A model generated the notes under the pieces. It was not told the origin of the DNA. It searched no databases and saw only the letters and a list, made by a program, of their open reading frames with translations. A stretch of DNA of 64,000 nt, taken from the NCBI RefSeq assembly GCF_014637085.1, contig NZ_BMEU01000016.1, positions 44,102 to 108,101 of the forward strand. Reading direction: 5' to 3'. Made by a program: the position numbers and the translations under genes. Below, one piece after another: positions 35,410 through 47,159 of this stretch (within the stretch, counting starts at the first letter, position 1; each line of letters starts with the position of its first letter). The DNA is from Comamonas phosphati. GTDB lineage: Bacteria; Pseudomonadota; Gammaproteobacteria; Burkholderiales; Burkholderiaceae_C.

Positions 35410-35420
35410 TTGCAGTGCAA
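35410..35420. promoter_or_regulatory. TTGCA-G-TGCAA palindrome upstream of phaZ
   Basis: A perfect 11-bp palindrome 23 bp before the phaZ start, inside an AT-rich promoter-like stretch. TGC/GCA-rich palindromes are the kind of site bound by the PHA regulator PhaR in Ralstonia and related bacteria. PhaR control is inference. Confidence 0.45.
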
Positions 35421-35586
35421 TATAACAGCGGCATTTGACATGCGAAATAGTAAAAGCCCTTTCAGGATGAAACCTAGGTCTGGCTGTGGGGAATACGCTG
35501 CAGCCACTGTGCTGGCAAGCAACTTCAGGCGCATAGGTTCCAGGGAAGTTCGCCGCAGATCAAATATGGGCAACCGCTGGAAGCTA

Positions 35587-36618
35587 TTAAATTGAAAGCG
35601 CCTCGCTGGTTTGCACGGGCTTGGTGCGGGCCAGTTTCATGACCTCGGCCGGCGGCAGCTGCTTGAGTCGGTGGTCGCTCCAGACCTGGCGCCAGCGGCG
35701 CGCCCCGGCCAGGCCGTTGCGCAGGCCCAGCATGTGGCGGGCCACCGAGTACCAGTGCGAGCCGTGCTCGCTGGCCTCGCGCTCCATGTAGCGCACCATC
35801 TGCTCTTCCACGTTTTCACGGTTGTGCCGCCGGCTATCGTCGCCGTAGTAGAGCGTATCCCAGGAGGCCAGCCACCAGGGATTGTGATAAGCCTCGCGGC
35901 CCACCATCACGCCATCGACGGTTTCCAGCTGCTCCTGCACCGCGGCATCGGTCTTGATGCCGCCGTTGACGGCAATGGTCAGATGCGGAAATTCCTTTTT
36001 CAATCGGGCCACGACGTCATAGCGCAGCGGCGGGATCTCGCGGTTCTCCTTGGGCGACAAGCCCTTGAGCCAGGCATTGCGCGCATGGACGATGAAGACT
36101 TGGCAGCCGGCATCGGCTACTGTGCCGACAAAGTCCCGCATGAACTCATAGCTTTCGCTCTTGTCGATGCCGATGCGATGCTTGACGGTCACGGGTACGG
36201 ACACGGCATCGACCATGGCCTTGACGCAGTCCGCCACCAGCGAGGCTTCGTTCATCAGGCAGGCGCCGAATGCGCCGCGCTGCACGCGCTCGCTGGGGCA
36301 GCCGCAGTTGAGGTTGATCTCGTCATAGCCCCATTGCTCGCCGAGTCGGGCGCCGTGAGCCAGATCGGCGGGCTCGCTGCCGCCCAGTTGCAGGGCCACG
36401 GGGTGCTCCTCGGGCTCGAAGCGCAGATGGCGGGCCACGTCGCCATGCAGCAGCGCCCCCGTGGTCACCATCTCGGTATAGAGCAGGGCATGGCGGCTCA
36501 GCAGCCGGTGCAGATAGCGGCAATGCTTGTCGGTCCAGTCCATCATGGGCGCAACGGACATGCGCCACATGCTGAAATTGTCGGCGACGGGCAGGGTGGG
36601 TTTATCGATATCTGTCAT
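35587..36618 (-). CDS. dusA: tRNA-dihydrouridine(20/20a) synthase DusA
   Basis: FMN enzyme reducing U20/U20a in tRNA, 343 residues, TIM barrel. Blocks: RMSVAPMMDWTDKHCRYLHRL at the N-terminus, NLNCGCPSERVQRGAFGACLM with the catalytic Cys, VKHRIGID and VNGGIKT. The DusA-type FIVHARNAWLKGLSPKENREIPPL separates it from DusB and DusC. The start at 36618 gives MTDIDKPTLP before the barrel; a longer open frame to 36831 has no family support. Confidence 0.93.
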   Translation of the reverse strand: MTDIDKPTLPVADNFSMWRMSVAPMMDWTDKHCRYLHRLLSRHALLYTEMVTTGALLHGDVARHLRFEPEEHPVALQLGGSEPADLAHGARLGEQWGYDEINLNCGCPSERVQRGAFGACLMNEASLVADCVKAMVDAVSVPVTVKHRIGIDKSESYEFMRDFVGTVADAGCQVFIVHARNAWLKGLSPKENREIPPLRYDVVARLKKEFPHLTIAVNGGIKTDAAVQEQLETVDGVMVGREAYHNPWWLASWDTLYYGDDSRRHNRENVEEQMVRYMEREASEHGSHWYSVARHMLGLRNGLAGARRWRQVWSDHRLKQLPPAEVMKLARTKPVQTSEALSI

Positions 36619-37051
36619 GGAGTTCAATTTCAGTCCTGCCCTGGCGCCGGAGTGAGATCGCCAAGATGCTGCGGTACAGCGCTGTGGTCGTTCCGCTGCC
36701 TTGCAGGAGAGGCCGTTATTGTGCCCATGAGGGCACAAACTTTCATGTGAAAGGCTTTGGAGTCCACGCGGGTCTGGCTCTGGAGCAATATGCGCGCAGG
36801 CGGAGCGTAGGACTGGATGAAGACGCTTCAACTGCGGCGAGCTTTGAAAGCTGGCACAGAGATCAAGTGATAGGTTTTTGAAGCGGAGTCATTTTGTAAT
36901 TATTTTAATGTAACTTACATGATGGTTAATTCAATCTAACCAACAGCAAACGCGGAATCAGAGGCCAGGGCAGCCGAAATTCACGCAACATGGACTTGCA
37001 GCCAACGAAATAGCCCCATGCGGCCTGTTCAACAGGCGGGGCGCAGCGCAT
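36619..37051. other. Intergenic stretch without recognisable gene
   Basis: About 430 bp between the dusA start and the end of the MHYT sensor gene. An AT-rich part near 36890-36950 (TTTGTAATTATTTTAATG) contrasts with the surroundings and could hold the dusA promoter, or be scar sequence left by loss of an output domain from the sensor gene. No open frame with family similarity was found on either strand. Confidence 0.4.
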
Positions 37052-38624
37052 TCACTCATGGCGTGAACAGGGTTGCAGCACAAGCCGTTCTTGCTGCAGT
37101 TCTTCATAACAAATGACGATGTAGTGATGCAAGCGCTGCTGCCCGTCACGCACGGCAGTAATGGACAAGTGGTGGCTTAGGCCGTTGTGGAGCAATTGCC
37201 AATAGCCTTTCCAATGGCCGCTGCGGCCGATTTCAGACCAGACCTCGGAAAATTTCGCACAGGTATCGATCTCGTCGGCGGTGTCCCGATAGAAGTCTGA
37301 AAACTCCTTGTTTCTGGCAGTTTTGCGCGGCAGGCCGCGCATGCGTTCGTAGGCCGGATTGATGTCCACCACACGCCGGTTCGCATCGAGCAGCACCACG
37401 CCTTCAAAGCTGTGCTCGAATACGGTGGTGGCACTGCGCAACTGGCTTTCAGTCTTCTTCTGCGAACTCAGGTCGGTCAGAATTCCGACATACATGCGCC
37501 GGCCTCTGGCGTCGGCCTGGCTCAGGGCAAGGCGCAAGGGAACAAGGGTGCCGTTCTTGTGCTGGCCCAGGACTTCCCAGGCCTTGTTGTGCAATGGCGT
37601 GGCCCCCTGGCTGTGGTCCAGCGCATGTTTCTTCAGATATTCGTGAGGCTGGCCTGCCAATGCCCCGGGCATCAGCATTTTTACGTTCCGCCCTATGACT
37701 TCCGCAGGCATCCAGCCCAGAATATGCTCGGCAGCAGGGTTGTATTCCAGCACTTTGCCCAAGGGATCGATGCAAATGATTCCATCGGCTGCCATGTGCA
37801 CCAGTGCACGCAAATGCGCTGCATTCACATCCTCAATCTGCCAGCGCGAGCGGTAATGGAGATGCGCATTGGTTTGCACAATCAGTCCCCCGACCGCCAG
37901 GGTAACCAGCGCAATGATCAGCGCCAGAGTCAGCGGGTTTCCCGTTTCGGCCGAGTGGGGCTCCATTCCCGGCATTTCATGGACGCGCAATGCCAGCATG
38001 GCCGTGTAATGGATTCCGGCAATGGCGCAGCCCATGATCAGGGTGGCCAGGATTTTGCCGTTACTGGAAAGCGGTTTGCCGCCTTTGCTCAAACCAAAAC
38101 GTATCCAGAGCGCCAGCATGACCAACGCCATGCCGATGACCACCGACAACGCAAGCCTTCCTGGCCCATAGTGCACTGCGACATGCATGCGCATGGCAGA
38201 TATGCCGCAGTAGTGCATGGCCGCAATGCCGGTGCCGATAATGATGCCACCCAAAACCAGCTCGATATTGTGCAGCCGGGACTTTGCCAGAAGCATCAGG
38301 GCCACAGCCGATGCAGCCAATCCCGCAAGAATGGATATCAGCGCCTGAGGCAGGTCATATTCAATGCCTGCATGGGGGGGTAGATGCCAGCACACTGATA
38401 AGATGCATGCTCAATATTCCGCCCCCCAGGCTCAAACTGCCGCCGGCAATGGCGCCAAGGCGCAATTGGGGCGTCACAGCCTCGCGCGCCAGGGCCGCCA
38501 GGCGCAGAGCCTGATTCGACGCGATGATGCTCACGCCAAGGGATAGCAATATCAGCCAAAGGTCGCATTCGCCTTGGGCCAGAGGGCTATTCGGGTCTTC
38601 GCTCCAGAAGAATAGGGGCGGCAT
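37052..38624 (-). pseudogene. MHYT-PAS sensor, frameshifted at a C7 tract
   Basis: Two overlapping minus-strand frames make one protein: residues from 38624 carry the first MHYT unit (LSMHLISVLAS), then the frame ends; from about 38380 the next frame carries AAMHYCGISAM, AGIHYTAML, and two PAS domains (DGIICIDPLGKVLEYNPAAE and FEGVVLLDANRRVVDINPAYER). The break is at seven C on the coding strand (38374-38380); one more C would restore LASTPPHAGIEYDLPQ. MHYT sensors usually end in GGDEF/EAL, but here the gene stops after the second PAS. Truncated, phase-variable, or a sequencing error. Confidence 0.75.
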
Positions 38625-38771
38625 GGGGTAAATCCTGTGGGGCTAGGCATATTGGATGCCAGTTTATGGCATAGCCTCCCACAATATCACCGGCTGTTTC
38701 CCTCAAATATGTCAGGGCAGTCTTGCATGACCATTCATGACAATTGCTGTGGGATTGATGGCGGTATTTGT

Positions 38772-39407
38772 TTACGTCGCCGCCGTCAATCCATTTTGGA
38801 AATGGGCGCGTACGGCACAAGCCGCGGCTTCGGGGTTGCGCGCCAGCAGGGCCTGCATGATGGCTTCGTGCTCGGCCATGGAATCCTCGATGCGCCCCTG
38901 CTTGAACAGCGATTTGTGGCGGTTGAGCTTCATGACCTTGCGCAGGTCGGTCACGAGCTGGTTGCGCCAGCGGTTGTCGGCGATGTCCAGCAACTGCATA
39001 TGGAACTGTTCGTTGAGCGCAAAGAAGCGCTCGGCATTGTGCGTCTGCCGCCGGAGATCCTCGTGCGTGTCGCGCAGGGCGGTCAACTGCTCGTCGCTGG
39101 CGGTTTCGGCAACCACGGCGGCGGCATCGGCTTCCAGCAGACTCAGGAGGCGGTAGACGTCGGCAATATCCTTGGGCGAGACCTCGGTCACATAGGCGCC
39201 GCGCCGCACCTTCATGGTGACCAGTCCTTCGGCCGCCAGCACTTTTAGCGCTTCGCGCAAGGGCGTGCGGCTGATGCCATATTCCTCGGCAATCTTGAGT
39301 TCATCGATCCACGCGCCGGGCTCCAGCTCATGCTGGAAGATGCGTTGGCGTAGTTGCTCGGCCACTTGTTCGTACAACGCAAGCGGTGTCAAAGTCGTTT
39401 TTGTCAT
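38772..39407 (-). CDS. GntR/FCD-family transcription regulator
   Basis: 211 residues: winged helix-turn-helix (YEQVAEQLRQRIFQHELEPG, then ISRTPLREALKVLAAEGLV) and an all-helical FCD effector domain with metal-type residues in ALNEQFHMQL and EHEAIMQALLARNPEAA. The start at 39407 is standard. It is divergent from the methylmalonyl-CoA mutase gene, and a perfect 16-bp palindrome lies between them; regulation of the propionyl-CoA genes is inferred. Effector may be a short acyl or organic acid. Confidence 0.88.
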   Translation of the reverse strand: MTKTTLTPLALYEQVAEQLRQRIFQHELEPGAWIDELKIAEEYGISRTPLREALKVLAAEGLVTMKVRRGAYVTEVSPKDIADVYRLLSLLEADAAAVVAETASDEQLTALRDTHEDLRRQTHNAERFFALNEQFHMQLLDIADNRWRNQLVTDLRKVMKLNRHKSLFKQGRIEDSMAEHEAIMQALLARNPEAAACAVRAHFQNGLTAAT

Positions 39408-39439
39408 CTCGATGCGATTGTACGTGTGGAATATTTTGA

Positions 39440-39455
39440 ATTCATAATTATGAAT
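39440..39455. promoter_or_regulatory. Perfect palindrome ATTCATAATTATGAAT, probable GntR operator
   Basis: A 16-bp perfect palindrome in the 118-bp gap between the GntR-type gene (32 bp from its start) and the mutase gene (70 bp from its start). AT-rich palindromes of this size are typical FCD-subfamily sites. Assigning it to this regulator rests on position. Confidence 0.7.
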
Positions 39456-39525
39456 AATGTACACTTGAGGGCAAGTTAACATATCGCGGAAAACACGCGT
39501 AGCGCACCAGAGAGACGAGAGACAA

Positions 39526-41706
39526 ATGAGCCAAGACACTTCGAGCAAGGCAAGCCAGATGGACGACTTCGCCAAGGCAGACCTTAAGACCTGGACCAAG
39601 GCTGCTGCCAAGGCGGCGCCCGGCGGCGATATGGCAGCGCTGAACTGGCAAACGCCCGACGGCATCACGGTCAAGCCCCTGTACACGGCCGAAGATGTTG
39701 CCGATCTGCCCTATACGAATACGCTGCCGGGTTTCGAGCCCTATATCCGCGGCCCGCAGGCCACCATGTATGCGGGCCGGCCCTGGACCATCCGTCAGTA
39801 CGCAGGCTTTTCCACCGCCGAGGAGTCTAATGCCTTCTATCGCAAGGCGCTGGCCGCGGGCGGGCAGGGCGTCTCCGTCGCGTTCGACCTGGCCACGCAC
39901 CGCGGCTATGACAGCGACCATCCGCGCGTGACGGGCGATGTGGGCAAGGCCGGCGTGGCCATCGATTCGGTGGAAGACATGAAGGTGCTCTTCGACCAGA
40001 TTCCGCTGGACCAGGTGTCCGTCTCCATGACCATGAACGGCGCCGTGCTGCCCGTGCTGGCCGGCTACGTGGTGGCGGCCGAAGAGCAGGGCGTGCCGCA
40101 GGACCAGCTCTCGGGAACCATTCAGAACGACATTCTGAAAGAGTTCATGGTGCGCAACACCTATATCTACCCGCCCAAGCCGTCGATGAAGATCATCGGC
40201 GACATCATCGAGTACACGAGCCAGAACATGCCCAAGTTCAACTCGATCTCGATCTCGGGCTACCACATGCAGGAAGCCGGTGCCAACCAGGCGCTGGAGC
40301 TGGCCTTCACGCTGGCCGACGGCAAGGAATATGTGAAGACCGCCATCGCCAAGGGCATGGACGTGGACGCCTTCGCGGGCCGCCTGTCCTTCTTCTGGGC
40401 CGTGGGCATGAACTTCTACCTGGAAGTGGCCAAGATGCGCGCCGCGCGCCTGCTGTGGTGCCGCATCATGAAGGGCTTCGACGCCAAGAGCCCCAAGAGC
40501 CTGATGCTGCGCACGCACAGCCAGACCTCGGGCTGGTCGCTGACCGAGCAGGACCCCTACAACAACGTGGTGCGCACCACCATCGAGGCCATGGCGGCCG
40601 TGTTCGGCGGCACGCAGTCGCTGCACACCAATGCGCTGGACGAAGCCATTGCGCTGCCCACCGAGTTCTCGGCCCGCATTGCACGCAACACGCAGCTCAT
40701 CATCCAGGAAGAGACCCACATCACCAATGTGATCGACCCCTGGGCCGGCAGCTACATGATGGAGAAGCTGACCCAGGACATGGCCGATGCCGCCTGGAAG
40801 ATCATCGAGGAAGTGGACGCCATGGGCGGCATGACCCAGGCCGTGGACAGCGGCTGGGCCAAGCTGAAGATCGAGGCCGCGGCCGCCGAGAAGCAGGCCC
40901 GCATCGATTCGGGCAAGGAAGTCATCGTCGGCGTCAACAAGTACAAGCTGGCCAAGGAAGACGCCGTCGACATCCTCGAGGTGGACAATGTCAAGGTGCG
41001 CGACAGCCAGATTGCGCGCTTGAAGAACATCAAGGCAAAGCGCGACCAGGCCAAGGTGGAACAAACGCTGGCTGCTCTCACAAGTGCAGCAGAGTCCGGC
41101 GAAGGCAATCTGCTGGATCTGTCCATCCAGGCCGTGCGCCTGCGCGCCACGGTGGGTGAGATCTCCGACGCGCTGGAAAAGGCCTTCGGCCGCCATCGCG
41201 CCGATACCCAAAAGGTGACCGGTGTGTACGCTGCCGCTTACGACTCGGCCGAAGGCTGGGACAAGCTCAAGACCGAGATCGATGCCGCGTCCGAAACGCT
41301 GGGCCGCCGCCCGCGCGTGATGATCGCCAAGCTGGGCCAGGACGGCCACGACCGCGGCGCCAAGGTGGTGGCCACGGCCTTCGCCGACCTGGGCTTCGAC
41401 GTGGACATGGGGCCGCTGTTCCAGACGCCCGAGGAGTGCGCGCGCCAGGCCATCGAGAACGATGTGCATGCCGTGGGCGTGTCCACGCTGGCTGCAGGCC
41501 ACAAGACCCTGGTGCCCGCCATCATCGAAGAGCTGAAGAAGCAGGGCGCCGACGACATCATCGTCTTCGTGGGCGGCGTGATTCCGGCCCAGGACTACGA
41601 TTTTCTCTACAACGCCGGCGTCAAGGGCGTCTACGGCCCTGGCACGCCGATTCCGGCCAGCGCCAAGGACGTGCTGGAGCAGATCAAGAAGGCCAACAGC
41701 CTGTAA
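39526..41706 (+). CDS. Methylmalonyl-CoA mutase (single-chain, B12-dependent)
   Basis: Isomerises (R)-methylmalonyl-CoA to succinyl-CoA with adenosylcobalamin. 726 residues. N-terminal TIM-barrel catalytic domain ([55 protein letters not shown]), C-terminal cobalamin domain with the base-off DxHxxG motif in [12 protein letters not shown], the cobalt ligand being about H608. Length equals the fused alpha-type mutase (as in E. coli ScpA). AGACGAGAGA precedes the ATG. First gene of the propionyl-CoA operon. Confidence 0.95.
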   Translation: MSQDTSSKASQMDDFAKADLKTWTKAAAKAAPGGDMAALNWQTPDGITVKPLYTAEDVADLPYTNTLPGFEPYIRGPQATMYAGRPWTIRQYAGFSTAEESNAFYRKALAAGGQGVSVAFDLATHRGYDSDHPRVTGDVGKAGVAIDSVEDMKVLFDQIPLDQVSVSMTMNGAVLPVLAGYVVAAEEQGVPQDQLSGTIQNDILKEFMVRNTYIYPPKPSMKIIGDIIEYTSQNMPKFNSISISGYHMQEAGANQALELAFTLADGKEYVKTAIAKGMDVDAFAGRLSFFWAVGMNFYLEVAKMRAARLLWCRIMKGFDAKSPKSLMLRTHSQTSGWSLTEQDPYNNVVRTTIEAMAAVFGGTQSLHTNALDEAIALPTEFSARIARNTQLIIQEETHITNVIDPWAGSYMMEKLTQDMADAAWKIIEEVDAMGGMTQAVDSGWAKLKIEAAAAEKQARIDSGKEVIVGVNKYKLAKEDAVDILEVDNVKVRDSQIARLKNIKAKRDQAKVEQTLAALTSAAESGEGNLLDLSIQAVRLRATVGEISDALEKAFGRHRADTQKVTGVYAAAYDSAEGWDKLKTEIDAASETLGRRPRVMIAKLGQDGHDRGAKVVATAFADLGFDVDMGPLFQTPEECARQAIENDVHAVGVSTLAAGHKTLVPAIIEELKKQGADDIIVFVGGVIPAQDYDFLYNAGVKGVYGPGTPIPASAKDVLEQIKKANSL

Positions 41707-41731
41707 GCACCTCTGAGCACCTTTGCGAGCA

Positions 41732-42742
41732 ATGACACCTGAGCAAATGCAGGACGGCATTCTGCACGGCAACCCGGCCGTGCGGCGCCGCTCGATGGCC
41801 AAGGCCATCACCTTGCTGGAATCCTCGCGGGCCGACCACCGCGACCAGGCCGACGGCCTGCTCACGGCCCTGCTGCCGCACACGGGCCAGGCGTTTCGCC
41901 TTGGCATCAGCGGCGTGCCGGGCGTGGGCAAGTCCACCTTCATCGAGGCGCTGGGCCTGTACCTGATAGCCCAGGGCCTGAAGGTGGCGGTGCTGGCCAT
42001 CGACCCTTCGTCCACCGTATCGGGCGGCTCCATCCTGGGCGACAAGACCCGCATGGAGCAGCTGTCCATGCGGTTCGAGGCCTATATCCGCCCGAGCCCC
42101 TCCAGCGGCACGCTGGGCGGCGTGGCCGAGAAGACGCGTGAGGCCATGCTGGTCTGCGAGGCCGCTGACTACGACGTGGTCATCGTCGAGACCGTGGGCG
42201 TGGGCCAGAGCGAGATCGCCGTGCACGGCATGACCGACATGTTCTGCGTGCTGCAGCTGCCCAATGCGGGCGACGACCTGCAGGCCATCAAGAAGGGCGT
42301 GATGGAGCTGGCCGACCTGGTGCTCATCAACAAGGCCGACATCGACCCCAATGCCGCCACGCGGGCCCAGGCCCAGATCACCTCGAGCCTGCGCCTCTTG
42401 GGCATGCACGGCAACCCGGACCACGCCAATACCGGAGCCCTGTGGCAACCGCGCGTGCTGCAGATCAGCGCCTTGCTGGGCCAGGGCGTGGAAGGCTTCT
42501 GGGCGGCGGTCAGCCAGTTCAAGGACCTGCAGACGGCCAACGGCCGCCTGCAGCTGCGCCGCGAGAGGCAGGCCCTGGCCTGGATGTGGGAGCGCATCGA
42601 CTTCGGGCTCAAGCAGGCGTTTCGCCAGCATCCGCAGGTCCGGGCGCTTTTGCCAGGACTGCAGGCCGAAGTGGCCGCGGGCCGGATCGCGGCCAGCACC
42701 GCAGCACGAAATCTGCTTGCTGCGCAGACACAGCAATCGTAG
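41732..42742 (+). CDS. meaB: MeaB/ArgK-family G3E GTPase, mutase chaperone
   Basis: Protects and loads methylmalonyl-CoA mutase with intact cofactor. 336 residues. P-loop GVPGVGKST (61-69), the Mg/switch block IDPSSTVSGGSILGDKTRM, VIVETVGVGQSE, and G4-type LINKADID. The start at 41732 is chosen over a TTG at 41723. It follows the mutase by 25 bp, the usual partnership. Confidence 0.94.
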   Translation: MTPEQMQDGILHGNPAVRRRSMAKAITLLESSRADHRDQADGLLTALLPHTGQAFRLGISGVPGVGKSTFIEALGLYLIAQGLKVAVLAIDPSSTVSGGSILGDKTRMEQLSMRFEAYIRPSPSSGTLGGVAEKTREAMLVCEAADYDVVIVETVGVGQSEIAVHGMTDMFCVLQLPNAGDDLQAIKKGVMELADLVLINKADIDPNAATRAQAQITSSLRLLGMHGNPDHANTGALWQPRVLQISALLGQGVEGFWAAVSQFKDLQTANGRLQLRRERQALAWMWERIDFGLKQAFRQHPQVRALLPGLQAEVAAGRIAASTAARNLLAAQTQQS

Positions 42743-42801
42743 ATAGCTCTTATAAACGTAGCATCAAAGACAAGACAACCCGATCACATTAGAGGACGAG
42801 C

Positions 42802-44337
<1,536 letters not shown>

Positions 44338-44358
44338 GCGGACAAGGAGAACAAGAAC

Positions 44359-46407
44359 ATGTTTACGAAAATCCTGATCGCAAATCGTGGTGAGATTGCC
44401 TGCCGCGTGATCGCCACCGCCCGCAAGATGGGCATTGCCACCGTGGCCGTGTATTCCGATGCCGACAAGGACGCGCGCCATGTGAAGCTGGCCGACGAGG
44501 CCGTGCACATCGGCGCCGCGCCCAGCCGCGAGTCCTATCTGGTGGCCGAGCGCATCATTGCCGCAGCTAAGCAGACCGGCGCCCAGGCCGTGCACCCGGG
44601 GTACGGCTTCCTGAGCGAAAACGAGGCCTTTGCCAAGCGCTGCGAGGACGAAGGCATTGCCTTCATCGGGCCCAAGGCGCATTCGATTGCGGCCATGGGC
44701 GACAAGATCGCCTCCAAGAAGCTGGCCAATGAGGCCCAGGTCAACACCATTCCGGGCTACAACGAGGCCATCTCCGGCCCCGAGCAGGCCGTGGAGATCG
44801 CCAAGAGCATAGGCTACCCGGTGATGATCAAGGCCTCCGCCGGCGGCGGCGGCAAGGGCCTGCGCGTGGCCTTCAACGACAAGGAAGCTTTCGAGGGCTT
44901 TGCCAGCTGCCAGAACGAGGCGCGCAACAGCTTTGGCGATGACCGCATCTTCATCGAGAAGTTCGTGCAGGAGCCGCGCCACATCGAGATCCAGATACTG
45001 GGCGACAGCCACGGCAACGTGGTCTACCTGAACGAGCGCGAATGCTCGATCCAGCGCCGCCACCAGAAGGTGATCGAGGAGGCGCCGTCGCCCTTCATCT
45101 CCGACGCCACGCGCAAGGCCATGGGCGAGCAGGCCGTGCAACTGGCCAAGGCCGTCAAGTACCAGAGCGCGGGCACGGTGGAGTTCGTGGTCGGCAAGGA
45201 CCAGGACTTCTACTTCCTCGAAATGAACACCCGCCTGCAGGTGGAGCACCCTGTGACCGAGTGCATCACCGGCCTGGACCTGGTGGAGCAGATGATCCGC
45301 GTGGCGGCCGGAGAGAAGCTGGCCATCACCCAGGAAGAGGTGAAGCGGGACGGCTGGGCCATCGAATGCCGCATCAACGCCGAGGACCCGTTCCGCAACT
45401 TCCTGCCCTCCACGGGGCGCCTGGTGCGCTTTCAGCCACCGCAGGCTTCGATGTGGCAGGGCGACACCGAGCACCTGCACGGCGTGCGCGTCGATACCGG
45501 CGTCTACGAGGGCGGCGAGATCCCCATGTTCTACGACTCGATGATCGCCAAGCTCATCGTGCACGGCAGCGACCGCAACGACGCCATCGCCAAGATGCGC
45601 GAAGCGCTCAACGCCTTCGTGATCCGCGGCATCAGCTCCAACATCCCGTTCCAGGCCGCGCTGCTGGCCCACCCCAAGTTCAAGTCGGGCGATTTCAACA
45701 CCGGTTTCATCGCCGAACACTACGGCCACGGCTTCCATGCCGAGGACGTGCCGCACAGCGATCCCGACTTCCTCGTGGCGCTGGCGGCCCACATGAACCG
45801 CCGCTACCGCGGCCGCGCGGCCACCATCAGTGGCCAGATGCAGGGGCACGAGCTCAAGGTCTCGGCCGACTACTGCGTTGTCGTGCTGGGCGCCGAAGGC
45901 CAGAACCAGTACCACGACGTGCATGTGTCGGACTTCGCCAAGGAAAGCCGCGCCAGCACCGTGGCCGTCAACGGCAAGACCTATGCCTTCAAGAGCGAGA
46001 CCCCCATGCGCGCGCTGTGCGTACAGGGTCAGTGCAACGGCAAGCCTTTCACGGCCCAGGTGGAGCGCGGCACGGCCAAGAACCCGCTGGCCCTGCGTGT
46101 GGTCCACAACGGCACGCAGATCGAAACCCTGGTGCTCTCGCCGCGCGGCGCGCAGCTGCACCAGCTCATGCCCTACAAGGCACCGCCGGACCTGTCCAAG
46201 TTCCTGCTTTCGCCCATGCCCGGCCTGCTGGTCGACGTGGCCGTGCAGCAGGGCCAGAAGGTGCAGGCCGGCGAGAAGCTGGCCGTCATCGAAGCCATGA
46301 AGATGGAGAACATCCTCTTTGCAGCCCAGGACGGCGTGGTCAGCAAGATCACGGCGGGCAAGGGCGACTCGCTGGCCGTGGACGACATCATTCTGGAATT
46401 CGAGTGA
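44359..46407 (+). CDS. pccA: Propionyl-CoA carboxylase, alpha (biotin) subunit
   Basis: 682 residues. Biotin carboxylase domain (MFTKILIANRGEIACRVI; ATP-grasp KASAGGGGKGLRVA; NTRLQVEHPVTE), the BT linker domain around 500-600, and a C-terminal biotin carrier domain with biotinyl K648 in EAMKMEN. It forms the alpha6-beta6 enzyme with PccB, 21 bp upstream; AAGGAGAAC precedes the ATG. Acetyl-CoA carboxylase is excluded by the fused carrier domain and mutase context. Confidence 0.95.
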   Translation: MFTKILIANRGEIACRVIATARKMGIATVAVYSDADKDARHVKLADEAVHIGAAPSRESYLVAERIIAAAKQTGAQAVHPGYGFLSENEAFAKRCEDEGIAFIGPKAHSIAAMGDKIASKKLANEAQVNTIPGYNEAISGPEQAVEIAKSIGYPVMIKASAGGGGKGLRVAFNDKEAFEGFASCQNEARNSFGDDRIFIEKFVQEPRHIEIQILGDSHGNVVYLNERECSIQRRHQKVIEEAPSPFISDATRKAMGEQAVQLAKAVKYQSAGTVEFVVGKDQDFYFLEMNTRLQVEHPVTECITGLDLVEQMIRVAAGEKLAITQEEVKRDGWAIECRINAEDPFRNFLPSTGRLVRFQPPQASMWQGDTEHLHGVRVDTGVYEGGEIPMFYDSMIAKLIVHGSDRNDAIAKMREALNAFVIRGISSNIPFQAALLAHPKFKSGDFNTGFIAEHYGHGFHAEDVPHSDPDFLVALAAHMNRRYRGRAATISGQMQGHELKVSADYCVVVLGAEGQNQYHDVHVSDFAKESRASTVAVNGKTYAFKSETPMRALCVQGQCNGKPFTAQVERGTAKNPLALRVVHNGTQIETLVLSPRGAQLHQLMPYKAPPDLSKFLLSPMPGLLVDVAVQQGQKVQAGEKLAVIEAMKMENILFAAQDGVVSKITAGKGDSLAVDDIILEFE

Positions 46408-46529
46408 TGGTGGCTGCGCCAGCCTCACGGTGGGCACCGCTGGCGCGCTCGGTACGAGCTTCCGGAGCCCATGCGCCCACGGCCATGGTCGGCAGCCAGG
46501 CCTTGGGTGGGGCTTGAGCTATTTCGTAT

Positions 46530-46573
46530 AAAGCTGGCTGGACACGATTGACCGTGTCAAGCCGGCAGCTGTC
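46530..46573 (+). promoter_or_regulatory. Imperfect stem-loop ahead of the epimerase gene
   Basis: AGCTGGCTGGACACG pairs imperfectly with CGTGTCAAGCCGGCAGCT, ending 16 bp before the ATG of the VOC gene. It has no T-run. It could adjust expression of the last gene relative to pccA. Confidence 0.35.
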
Positions 46574-46589
46574 AACAAAGGAGCAATTC

Positions 46590-47054
<465 letters not shown>

Positions 47055-47066
47055 ATTCCCTATTTT

Positions 47067-47148
47067 GATAGCAACTTGCGCCGCCAAGAATTGATTTCAG
47101 GTGCGAAAAATACCTGAAATCAATGCATCTAAAACGCTGGATGCTATC
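47067..47148. repeat. Palindromic intergenic repeat, copy B
   Basis: 82 bp. Inner arms TTGATTTCAGGT (47091-47102) and ACCTGAAATCAA (47112-47123) are perfect around a 9-nt loop; outer arms GATAGCA (47067-47073) and TGCTATC (47142-47148) also pair. It has the same nested plan as 10592-10667. It lies between two convergent genes (epimerase and gluconate regulator) and could act in transcription ending. Confidence 0.7.
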
Positions 47149-47159
47149 GAATCTGAATG

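Noticed and set aside
39448-42069. An 873-codon open frame on the minus strand
   Set aside because: Antisense to the methylmalonyl-CoA mutase and meaB genes; composition is typical of shadow frames and no family is recognisable.
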